Part shown: positions 1 through 4,793 of the stretch, piece after piece | Position numbering within the stretch: position 1 is the first letter of the stretch | Layout: each line of letters starts with the position of its first letter | Assembly (NCBI GenBank): GCA_902465115.1 | Contig: CABQMC010000059.1 | Span: 1-8,566, forward strand | Length of the DNA stretch: 8,566 nucleotides | Source: an uncultured Collinsella sp. | Lineage (GTDB): Bacteria; Actinomycetota; Coriobacteriia; Coriobacteriales; Coriobacteriaceae | Direction: 5' to 3' | Position numbers and translations under genes: made by a program | Notes under the pieces: generated by a model | Database searches by the model: none | Told to the model about the DNA's origin: nothing | The model's input: only the letters and a program-made list of their open reading frames with translations

Positions 1-377
1 TCGAGCTTACTGGGGTCGTGGCGAATGTCCACCAGCGATACAACCAGGTTAAAGCTGCGCTCGGAGTCGAAGAAGTCGCCGATGAGCTCGGCCCAGCGGT
101 CACGCTCGGCCTTGGAACGGCGGGCGAAACCGTAGCCCGGCAGGTCGACGAAGTGCACGTCGTCAGCCTCAAAGAAGTTGATGTTGCTCGTCTTGCCCGG
201 TGTGCTCGAAACCTTGACGAGGTTTTTGCGGCCAAAAAGCTTGTTCATGATCGACGACTTGCCCACGTTGGAGCGGCCGACGAAGCTCACCTCGGGGCAA
301 GTGGACTCGGGAATCTGCGAAACCTTGCCATAGCTGGCAACGAACTTGGCAAGCTGGTAGTTAATGGAATCGGCCAT
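1..377 (-). CDS. engB: Ribosome biogenesis GTP-binding protein EngB/YsxC (partial, C-terminus off window)
   Basis: This is a TRAFAC-class GTPase of the EngB/YihA/YsxC family, a cytoplasmic factor needed for large ribosomal subunit assembly. The 125 visible codons show the P-loop GRSNVGKS at residues 34-41, the switch I region with TPGKT at 59-63, and the G3 motif DLPGYGFA at 78-85. The following basic stretch (RRSKAERDRW, 86-95) is also typical. The family is about 195-200 residues long, so the NKxD (G4) and SA (G5) motifs and the C-terminus lie beyond the left edge. The ATG at 377 is chosen because an AAGGAG ribosome binding site lies 5 nt upstream and the N-terminus (MADSINYQLAKFV) has the usual length before the P-loop. 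It lies 39 nt downstream of mtnN on the same strand, so co-transcription is likely. Family assignment is secure; the truncation is caused by the window. Confidence 0.96.
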   Translation of the reverse strand, partial: MADSINYQLAKFVASYGKVSQIPESTCPEVSFVGRSNVGKSSIMNKLFGRKNLVKVSSTPGKTSNINFFEADDVHFVDLPGYGFARRSKAERDRWAELIGDFFDSERSFNLVVSLVDIRHDPSKL

Positions 378-416
378 GGACACTCCTTGGTCGTAGGTTC
401 TTACAAAAAAAGCGCG

Positions 417-1157
417 CTAATAGATAGCAGCGATACGGCGAACGATATCGAGCGTAATGCCACTCGCGGTGCGGGCATACTCGAACAGGTCGAACTCGCG
501 GTCGCAAATCGCATCGTACGCCTCGTCACAATTATCGCTGATAGCGCGCAGCACCAGGCAATCGACACCATTTTTGGTTGCGACGTGGGCAATTGCCGCG
601 CCCTCCATGCCGACACAATCGGCATGCGTCGCCTCGATAGCGTCGTTGCGCATGGCGGCGCCCGTCACAAAGCGGTTACCCGTGGCAATCGTGCCGACCA
701 GGAACTGCTTTGCGCCCTCGTTCGAAGCTGCTGCATTTGTCGAAGCATCAACAAACCCACGCTCAGCAAGCACATCGGCAGCAATATCGACCAGCGCAGG
801 CGTCGAGCCAAACTCCTCGAGCCCCGGTGCAGACTCGGCGATAAGCGCAGTATCGGTATCCAGATAGCGCAGGCATTTGCCGATGACCACGTCGTCGATA
901 TGGAGCTTGGGGTTCAAACCGCCCGCGATACCCGAAAGCACAACTGCCTGTGGAGCATACTTGCTAATGAGGTGCTGTGTTGCGGCGGCAGCGTTTACCG
1001 TGCCCATACCCGCCGTCGTGGCGACAATCGACAGGCCGTCGAGCCCGCCGGTCACAACGTTCAAGCCCGCCTCCTGTACCATGCAAACGTTACTCAACTC
1101 TTCCTTAATCTGCATGATCTCTTTTTCGAGTGCACCGATAATCGCGATGGTAGCCAT
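417..1157 (-). CDS. mtnN: 5'-methylthioadenosine/S-adenosylhomocysteine nucleosidase
   Basis: A cytoplasmic nucleosidase that removes adenine from 5'-methylthioadenosine and S-adenosylhomocysteine, by-products of polyamine synthesis and methylation. The 246-residue protein fits the family (about 230). Visible landmarks are the N-terminal IIGALEKE block with the likely catalytic acid Glu13, SGIAGGL at 75-81 (ribose/purine pocket), VGMEGAAIAHV at 182-192 with the substrate-contacting Met184-Glu185 pair, and RAISD at 204-208 with the catalytic Asp208. These align with E. coli Pfs Glu12, Glu174 and Asp197 from memory of that sequence. The ATG at 1157 is preferred over an in-frame TTG at 1169: a GGGGA sits 5 nt before the ATG, and the protein then begins directly with the first beta strand. 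The insertion around residues 100-150 is somewhat longer than in E. coli. It lies between a serine hydrolase gene and engB on the same strand, with no obvious functional link. Confidence 0.95.
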   Translation of the reverse strand: MATIAIIGALEKEIMQIKEELSNVCMVQEAGLNVVTGGLDGLSIVATTAGMGTVNAAAATQHLISKYAPQAVVLSGIAGGLNPKLHIDDVVIGKCLRYLDTDTALIAESAPGLEEFGSTPALVDIAADVLAERGFVDASTNAAASNEGAKQFLVGTIATGNRFVTGAAMRNDAIEATHADCVGMEGAAIAHVATKNGVDCLVLRAISDNCDEAYDAICDREFDLFEYARTASGITLDIVRRIAAIY

Positions 1158-1211
1158 GCCATTCCCCAAACCTATACGAAATTCTCAACCACGGTATGGT
1201 ACCAGCATTTT

Positions 1212-1228
1212 GTTTGACCTCGTCAAAC
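1212..1228. repeat. 17-bp perfect dyad between the serine hydrolase gene and mtnN
   Basis: GTTTGAC and GTCAAAC form a perfect 7-bp inverted repeat around a 3-bp centre (ctc). It lies just after the serine hydrolase stop codon and 55 nt before the mtnN start. No U tract follows on the minus strand, so it does not look like an intrinsic terminator. The TTGACG inside its minus-strand copy could serve as a -35 element, with TACCAT 19 nt further on as a weak -10. That would make the dyad a possible operator for mtnN. The dyad is seen directly; the regulatory role is inference. Confidence 0.4.
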
Positions 1229-1235
1229 GAACACG

Positions 1236-2354
1236 CTAGGCCAGTGCAGCTCGCGTATCAAACAGAGCCTTTGCAATCGCAGCCGTAACCTCGCTCGAGC
1301 GGTCGCTCCACGGCATCGATGTCATGACGCTCATGACATAGGTACGGCCATTGATGTCGATAAGGCCCGCATCGCATGTCGAATAGCAACCATCCTCGCT
1401 AATCCAGCCTGCCTTGTTGCGCACCAAAGCTTGGTCGTCCGCAATGCCATCACGGATAAATGAGCGCGATGTTGATGACAGCAGTTCAGATAACCACTGG
1501 GAGGTCTCACTGCCCCTGCTCAAATACTCACTCATCTCGCGCCACAACTTGGCCGAGGTGCGCGGGCAATAAGTGGGAAAATCACTCATCGGATCGAGTG
1601 CGGTATCGTAATCGATGCCAAGACCGACAATCCAATCCTCGTAACCGACACGGTCAAACGCCGCGCGTAACGCAATAAACGAATCGTTGTCCGAATTAAC
1701 GACCGAGGCCTCGATGAGTTCGCGAACCGTCAGCCAGCCCATACTGTAGCCGCCATAGGTGCCCAGAGTATCATCGAGCGATACTTGCCCTGTCTCGACC
1801 AGGGATTCACAGACGTAGAGCACATAGAGCGCCTTATAACTACTCGCACCGTAAACCTCGACATCGGCGTTATACGTCACGCCCTTGCCACTTGACAGGT
1901 CGTAGAACACCACGCCCACATCGCCCAATTCCTTGGCCTGATCAAGGGCATCTTGGAGCGCGGCGAGGCCCTCATCCTCCAGGGCGGGGATCTGGTCATC
2001 AACCAGCGAGAAGGTCTGCACGGTATCGCCTGAGGGAATATCGTTAAAGTCCGCCTTCGAAAGCCTCGTCTTGAGACTCGCTGTCGACAGGGTTTGGCTT
2101 GCGGTGGCTTTAGATTCAGAGCCCTTTTTGTTTTGCATCTGTACCGTTGACGCATCTGAGTGTGCCATTCGCTCCGATGCGTAGGTTTTGGCGGTAATTC
2201 CGAGGATAATAACCGCCAACGTCAGCATCCCAATGGCGGCAATCTTCGTCACGCGGATGCGAGCGTCGGCAAGGCCACGCGAAGACGTGCCCTTCGTCTC
2301 ATATCTGCTGCTATGCTGCGGCACATACTCGTCCCGCGATGCGTCGTTTCGCAC
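1236..2354 (-). CDS. Membrane-anchored class A beta-lactamase-fold serine hydrolase
   Basis: A 372-residue protein with a cytoplasmic N-terminus (1-36, basic), one membrane segment at about 37-57 (TKIAAIGMLTLAVIILGITA), a Ser/Thr/Lys-rich linker to about 115, and an extracytoplasmic domain of the beta-lactamase/penicillin-binding superfamily. Active-site landmarks are SSYK at 171-174 (SxxK, nucleophile Ser171), SDN at 221-223, and KAG at 314-316 in the place of KTG. No ExxLN omega-loop sequence with the deacylating glutamate (Glu166 in TEM numbering) is apparent between SDN and KAG. A peptidoglycan-related or low-activity hydrolase is therefore as likely as a true beta-lactamase. Cys323 and Cys327 flank the turn after KAGW. 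The start is GTG at 2354, with AGGAG 5 nt upstream. It is transcribed alone from a candidate promoter at 2392-2419, and mtnN follows after 78 nt. The fold is confident; the substrate is unknown. Confidence 0.85.
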   Translation of the reverse strand: MRNDASRDEYVPQHSSRYETKGTSSRGLADARIRVTKIAAIGMLTLAVIILGITAKTYASERMAHSDASTVQMQNKKGSESKATASQTLSTASLKTRLSKADFNDIPSGDTVQTFSLVDDQIPALEDEGLAALQDALDQAKELGDVGVVFYDLSSGKGVTYNADVEVYGASSYKALYVLYVCESLVETGQVSLDDTLGTYGGYSMGWLTVRELIEASVVNSDNDSFIALRAAFDRVGYEDWIVGLGIDYDTALDPMSDFPTYCPRTSAKLWREMSEYLSRGSETSQWLSELLSSTSRSFIRDGIADDQALVRNKAGWISEDGCYSTCDAGLIDINGRTYVMSVMTSMPWSDRSSEVTAAIAKALFDTRAALA

Positions 2355-2391
2355 GTGGTCTCCTGATTGCTACCGTTCATATACGAGCAGC

Positions 2392-2419
2392 ATAATACCG
2401 AGCAGGCATTTCTTTCCAA
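2392..2419 (-). promoter_or_regulatory. Candidate sigma-70-type promoter for the serine hydrolase gene
   Basis: Read on the minus strand, TTGGAA (2419-2414, 4 of 6 consensus) and TATTAT (2397-2392, 5 of 6) are separated by 16 bp. Transcription would start near 2385, giving a short leader of about 30 nt before the GTG start at 2354. This is pattern matching only; the spacing and position are good but the -35 element is weak. Confidence 0.45.
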
Positions 2420-2439
2420 AGATATTCAGCGGCGTTTAA

Positions 2440-2457
2440 GGTGTCTTTAAAGAAACC
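2440..2457. repeat. 18-bp near-perfect palindrome upstream of the serine hydrolase promoter
   Basis: GGTGTCTTTAAAGAAACC is its own reverse complement except for one base pair (positions 4 and 15). The central TCTTTAAAGA (2444-2453) is a perfect 10-bp dyad. It lies about 20 bp upstream of the candidate -35 box at 2414-2419, a place where activator or repressor sites are often found. The symmetry is seen directly; use as an operator is inference. Confidence 0.45.
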
Positions 2458-2499
2458 ATAAGCGTATTTATCCAAATGGCACGATTCTGTTGCGCATCT

Positions 2500-2579
2500 C
2501 CGCCCAAAACGCAGTTGCGGTGAAATAGTTCCTGTTTGGGCGGCATAAGCCGATACACAAGAACTATTCCACCGCAACT
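2500..2579. repeat. Two interleaved inverted repeats (19 bp and 9 bp) forming alternative structures
   Basis: Repeat B is a 19-bp inverted repeat, arms 2513-2531 and 2561-2579, core GTTGCGGTG(A/G)AATAGTTC with one mismatch. Repeat A is a perfect 9-bp inverted repeat, CCGCCCAAA at 2500-2508 and TTTGGGCGG at 2535-2543. The order is A, B, A', B', so the two stems interlock. A small CGGC-ATAA-GCCG hairpin (2541-2552) sits in the loop of B. The B mismatch becomes a G.U wobble in minus-strand RNA but A.C in plus-strand RNA, which favours a minus-strand transcript. Only about 4-5 nt join B to A, too short to span a 19-bp helix, so the stems are more likely alternatives than a full pseudoknot. No coding gene overlaps. 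It may be a dispersed palindromic element or a regulatory leader; the function is unknown. Confidence 0.7.
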
Positions 2580-2609
2580 TGACGGGGCTCTTTAGCAATC
2601 AACTTGGTG

Positions 2610-2654
2610 CCCGGGGGCACTCATTTAAGTCTGTCCCCAATGAGTGCCCTTGGG
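2610..2654. repeat. REP-like hairpin element downstream of pflA
   Basis: GGGCACTCATT (2615-2625) and AATGAGTGCCC (2639-2649) form a perfect 11-bp stem with a 13-nt loop. The stem extends to 2610/2654 through two G.T pairs and three more Watson-Crick pairs. Minus-strand bases in the loop and 3' arm read GGGGACAGACTTAAATGAG. The GGGGACAGAC motif beside a GC-rich stem is, from memory, common in REP elements mobilised by RAYT-type (IS200-like TnpA_REP) transposases. No transposase is present in the window. It starts 15 nt after the pflA stop codon and could act as a transcript 3'-end stabiliser or terminator, but no U tract follows. The hairpin is certain; the REP label is inference. Confidence 0.6.
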
Positions 2655-2669
2655 GGAGAAAATGGCTCG

Positions 2670-3488
2670 CTAGCCGATGGCGTTTTTTAGCTCCGCGCGG
2701 CGCTTTTTCATACCGGCCATAACGGCATTGCGCAGCTCGGGCATGCGCGCGGTATCCATCTGAGGTACGCCCTCAAGCTTATAGGGAATGCCCAGTTGCT
2801 CGTACTTGACGACACCCATCGTGTGATACGGCAGCATTTCCAGGCCCACCACGTTGTGCCATGGAGCGATGAGGCGACCGAGCTTCTCGCACTCCTCCAC
2901 CGTGTCGGTAATGCCCGGCACCACCACGTGGCGGATAACGACCTTGATCTTGCGACGTGCAAGTTCATCGCCGAACGCCAAGATGCGTGCGGGATCGCAA
3001 CCGGTCAGCTTTTTATGCTCGACCGGGTCGGCATGCTTAATATCGAGCAGTACCATGTCGGTCTCGTTGAGCACGGCATCGAACTTCTCGGGGTGGTTGG
3101 GGTCAAATGCATAGCCACAGCTATCTAGGCAGGTATGTACACGGCCATCGGGGTTGTTATGCATAGCACGAAACAGATCGGCCAAAAACTCGGGCTGCAG
3201 GAGCGGCTCGCCGCCGGACACCGTAATGCCACCGCTGCGATAGAACTCGTGGTTACTCTGGAACTCATCCATCAGGTGTTCGACGGTCACCATGGTGCCG
3301 CCGTTGACCGACCAGGTATCAGGATTGTGGCAATACGCGCAGCGCATGGGACAGCCCTGAACAAACACCACAAAGCGGATGCCGGGTCCGTCGACCGTTC
3401 CCATCGTCTCGATCGAATGCACGCGGCCAAGGGCAAACGCAGAGTCCTCGGGACGAGCGTCCACACCCTCAAGCGTCATTTCTGCCAT
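2670..3488 (-). CDS. pflA: Pyruvate formate-lyase activating enzyme (radical SAM)
   Basis: A cytoplasmic iron-sulfur enzyme that uses S-adenosylmethionine to create the glycyl radical on pyruvate formate-lyase, enabling anaerobic cleavage of pyruvate to acetyl-CoA and formate. The 272 residues align well with E. coli PflA: GRVHSIETMGTVDGPGIRF at 21-39, the [4Fe-4S] motif GCPMRCAYCHN with Cys46, Cys50 and Cys53, GGITVSGGEPLLQ at 86-98 (SAM binding), LLDIKH at 147-152, VVVPGITD at 188-195 and LEMLPYH at 216-222. An N-terminal extension of roughly 18 residues precedes the conserved start. The ATG at 3488 is preferred to an in-frame TTG at 3518 because AAGG lies 8 nt before it and the TTG has no ribosome binding site; an ATG at 3479 is also possible. 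No pfl gene adjoins it in the window: degV lies upstream, so the partner is encoded elsewhere. Activation of another glycyl-radical enzyme is less likely given the close PflA match. Confidence 0.93.
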   Translation of the reverse strand: MAEMTLEGVDARPEDSAFALGRVHSIETMGTVDGPGIRFVVFVQGCPMRCAYCHNPDTWSVNGGTMVTVEHLMDEFQSNHEFYRSGGITVSGGEPLLQPEFLADLFRAMHNNPDGRVHTCLDSCGYAFDPNHPEKFDAVLNETDMVLLDIKHADPVEHKKLTGCDPARILAFGDELARRKIKVVIRHVVVPGITDTVEECEKLGRLIAPWHNVVGLEMLPYHTMGVVKYEQLGIPYKLEGVPQMDTARMPELRNAVMAGMKKRRAELKNAIG

Positions 3489-3538
3489 TCGCGCTACCTT
3501 GCCTCTCCTTGGATGCAACCAATTAAAATGCCAGAGTC

Positions 3539-3567
3539 ATTCTAGCCCATGCGTTTGCGTTTAAACG
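3539..3567 (-). promoter_or_regulatory. Candidate pflA promoter region with a 10-bp palindrome
   Basis: On the minus strand TAGAAT (3544-3539) matches a -10 box at 5 of 6 positions, about 50 nt before the pflA start. No good -35 box is seen at the right distance. Instead the perfect palindrome CGTTTAAACG (3558-3567) covers that place, which could fit an activator-dependent promoter. This is a weak call from pattern alone. Confidence 0.3.
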
Positions 3568-3598
3568 TCTCGGACTAGAACGGCACGTTTTAATCTAT

Positions 3599-3620
3599 CC
3601 CCCATCACCATGGCTGGGGG
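3599..3620 (-). terminator. Possible degV transcription terminator
   Basis: CCCCCA and TGGGGG form a 6-bp GC-rich stem with a 10-nt loop, 43 nt after the degV stop codon. On the minus strand it is followed by ATAGATTAAAAC, which is AT-rich but not a true U tract. It could end the degV transcript before pflA, but it is a poor match to an intrinsic terminator. Confidence 0.35.
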
Positions 3621-3662
3621 CTACGTCGAGATGTCAGGCTGAAGAACGCTCGCCTGCGGCCT

Positions 3663-4517
3663 TTACGCCTTAAGCGTGAGCACCGCACCGAAGGCGGTCG
3701 GGCCGCAATGGCTCGAGATGACGCCGCCGACCTGAGTCCAGGTAACGTCCTTAAAGCCCAGATCATGCGCATAGACCTCCATGTCATCGCGCAGCTCCTG
3801 GGAAAGGCCCACCGAATACGCCAGGCCAATGTGCGAGTAGTCAATCTCGCCCTTCGCAACCATGTGGTCAATAAAGGCGCGGGCGCACTTGAGCATAGAG
3901 CCGCGGAGCTTCTTGGTCGCCACGAACTTGCCGCCCGTCACCTCAATGCAGGGCTTAATCTTTAGCAGATGGGCGCCAAGGAATGCGACGTTGGACAAGC
4001 GACCGCCCGCCTTAAGAAAGGCAAGATCGGTAGGAACAAAGCCCAGCAGCACGCGGTCCATGACGGAATTCGTAAATGCAAAGATCTCGTCGACGGTGGC
4101 ATCGGGGTGAGCCTCGATGTATTTGGCGGTCTCGACGACAACGAGCGACTGGCCTACCGAGACAAAGCGCGTGTCCATAGAGAACACGTAGTCGCGACCC
4201 TTGGCGGCGATCTTCGATGATTGATGCGAGCAGGTCGTGGCCTCGGAATACGCGAGATGCAGAATAGTCGCATCGGGCTGCTCAGCGTGAATGCGGTCGT
4301 ACACGTGAGCAAAATCCGCAGGCGCGCAGCCGCTGGTCTTGGGCATCACGCCAAACTCGTTGCAGCGCGAATAAATCTCGAGCGGATCGATCGAGCCGTC
4401 CTCGACGGTCTCGTCACCAATCGTGACATGCATGGGCACGCGCACGATGCCGTAGCGCTCGCAGAGCTCCGGCGTCACATCCGACCCAGACTCAACCACG
4501 ATTACGTACTTGCCCAT
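3663..4517 (-). CDS. DegV family protein (fatty-acid-binding, FakB-like)
   Basis: DegV proteins bind a single fatty acid; in Firmicutes the FakB members present it to the kinase FakA for phosphorylation and phospholipid synthesis. This 284-residue protein has the family length (about 280) and blocks: VESGSDVTPEL at 8-18 (usually DSxxDL), TSGCAPADF at 61-69 (Thr61/Ser62 at the carboxylate-binding site), SMDTRFVSVGQSLVV at 113-127, LKAGGRLS at 168-175, KIKPCIEVTGGKF at 186-198, and SSHCGPTAFGAV at 268-279, matching the C-terminal HxGPGxxG block with the final glycines altered. The ATG at 4517 is chosen because the first beta strand follows at once. Its ribosome binding site is weak, and in-frame starts at 4541 (ATG) and 4628 (TTG) cannot be excluded. 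No fakA/DAK-type gene is in the window. It stands alone between pflA and scrB, with a structured leader upstream. Family is secure; the lipid partner is unknown. Confidence 0.9.
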   Translation of the reverse strand: MGKYVIVVESGSDVTPELCERYGIVRVPMHVTIGDETVEDGSIDPLEIYSRCNEFGVMPKTSGCAPADFAHVYDRIHAEQPDATILHLAYSEATTCSHQSSKIAAKGRDYVFSMDTRFVSVGQSLVVVETAKYIEAHPDATVDEIFAFTNSVMDRVLLGFVPTDLAFLKAGGRLSNVAFLGAHLLKIKPCIEVTGGKFVATKKLRGSMLKCARAFIDHMVAKGEIDYSHIGLAYSVGLSQELRDDMEVYAHDLGFKDVTWTQVGGVISSHCGPTAFGAVLTLKA

Positions 4518-4585
4518 TATTATCACGACCCATCTCGACATTGGCTTTTCAATACATGGCACGCGCCGCCGCACTGTTGCACAAC

Positions 4586-4641
4586 GGCGTCCAAGCGCCA
4601 AAGAGACGCCGCCCCTTGCACACAACAAAGGACAGCGTCTC
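4586..4641 (-). promoter_or_regulatory. Structured degV leader with mutually exclusive stems
   Basis: On the minus strand, GAGACGC (4641-4635) can pair with GCGTCTC (4609-4603), a perfect 7-bp stem. The overlapping GGCGTC (4610-4605) can instead pair with GACGCC (4591-4586), a perfect 6-bp stem with a 13-nt loop. The two pairings exclude one another, as in an attenuator. No U tract follows the second stem and no leader peptide is evident, so the role, if any, is uncertain. Confidence 0.3.
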
Positions 4642-4679
4642 CCTGGAAAACTCCGTGCTTATCTAGGATTCCACACGGT

Positions 4680-4707
4680 TTATTAAGGAGGGTTACTTAT
4701 TCCGCAA
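4680..4707 (-). promoter_or_regulatory. Candidate degV promoter
   Basis: On the minus strand TTGCGG (4707-4702) and TAATAA (4685-4680) are spaced by 16 bp in the gap after scrB. If used, the degV leader would be about 155 nt and include the alternative stems at 4586-4641. Both boxes are only partial consensus matches. The remainder of the 4518-4793 gap shows no gene. Confidence 0.3.
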
Positions 4708-4793
4708 ACGATCGCTATATGCGGTAAGCGGTAGTTGGCCGCGACAACTGCGACACATTCCGTCCAGCAAATCCAATCGTGCTCCACGCACGG

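Larger units (their letters stand above)
2355..2669. other. 315-nt non-coding gap between pflA and the serine hydrolase gene
   Basis: I find no convincing gene here. From the pflA side it holds the REP-like hairpin (2610-2654), the interleaved inverted repeats (2500-2579), about 40 unremarkable bases, the 18-bp palindrome (2440-2457) and the candidate promoter (2392-2419). A 73-codon minus-strand open frame (2598-2377) starts at TTG without a ribosome binding site and runs through the palindromes, so it is not accepted. Confidence 0.7.

Noticed and set aside
403..416. Run of seven T on the minus strand after GCGCGC, just past the mtnN stop, as a terminator
   Set aside because: Only a 4-bp stem (CGCT/AGCG) can be drawn before it, too weak for an intrinsic terminator; engB follows after 39 nt with its own good ribosome binding site.
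18..1217. A 399-codon plus-strand open frame opposite engB and mtnN
   Set aside because: It is antisense to two well-recognised genes, has no ribosome binding site or recognisable domain, and long opposite-strand frames are common in GC-rich coding DNA.
2377..2598. A 73-codon minus-strand open frame in the 315-nt gap
   Set aside because: It starts at TTG without a ribosome binding site, runs straight through the palindromic repeats and the candidate promoter, and looks like no known protein.
3135..3545. A 136-codon plus-strand open frame opposite pflA
   Set aside because: It mirrors the conserved radical-SAM region and has no independent support.
4684..4692. Strong plus-strand ribosome-binding-like sequence TAAGGAGGG in the scrB-degV gap
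   Set aside because: No ATG, GTG or TTG start lies at a usable distance downstream, and no plausible plus-strand gene follows.
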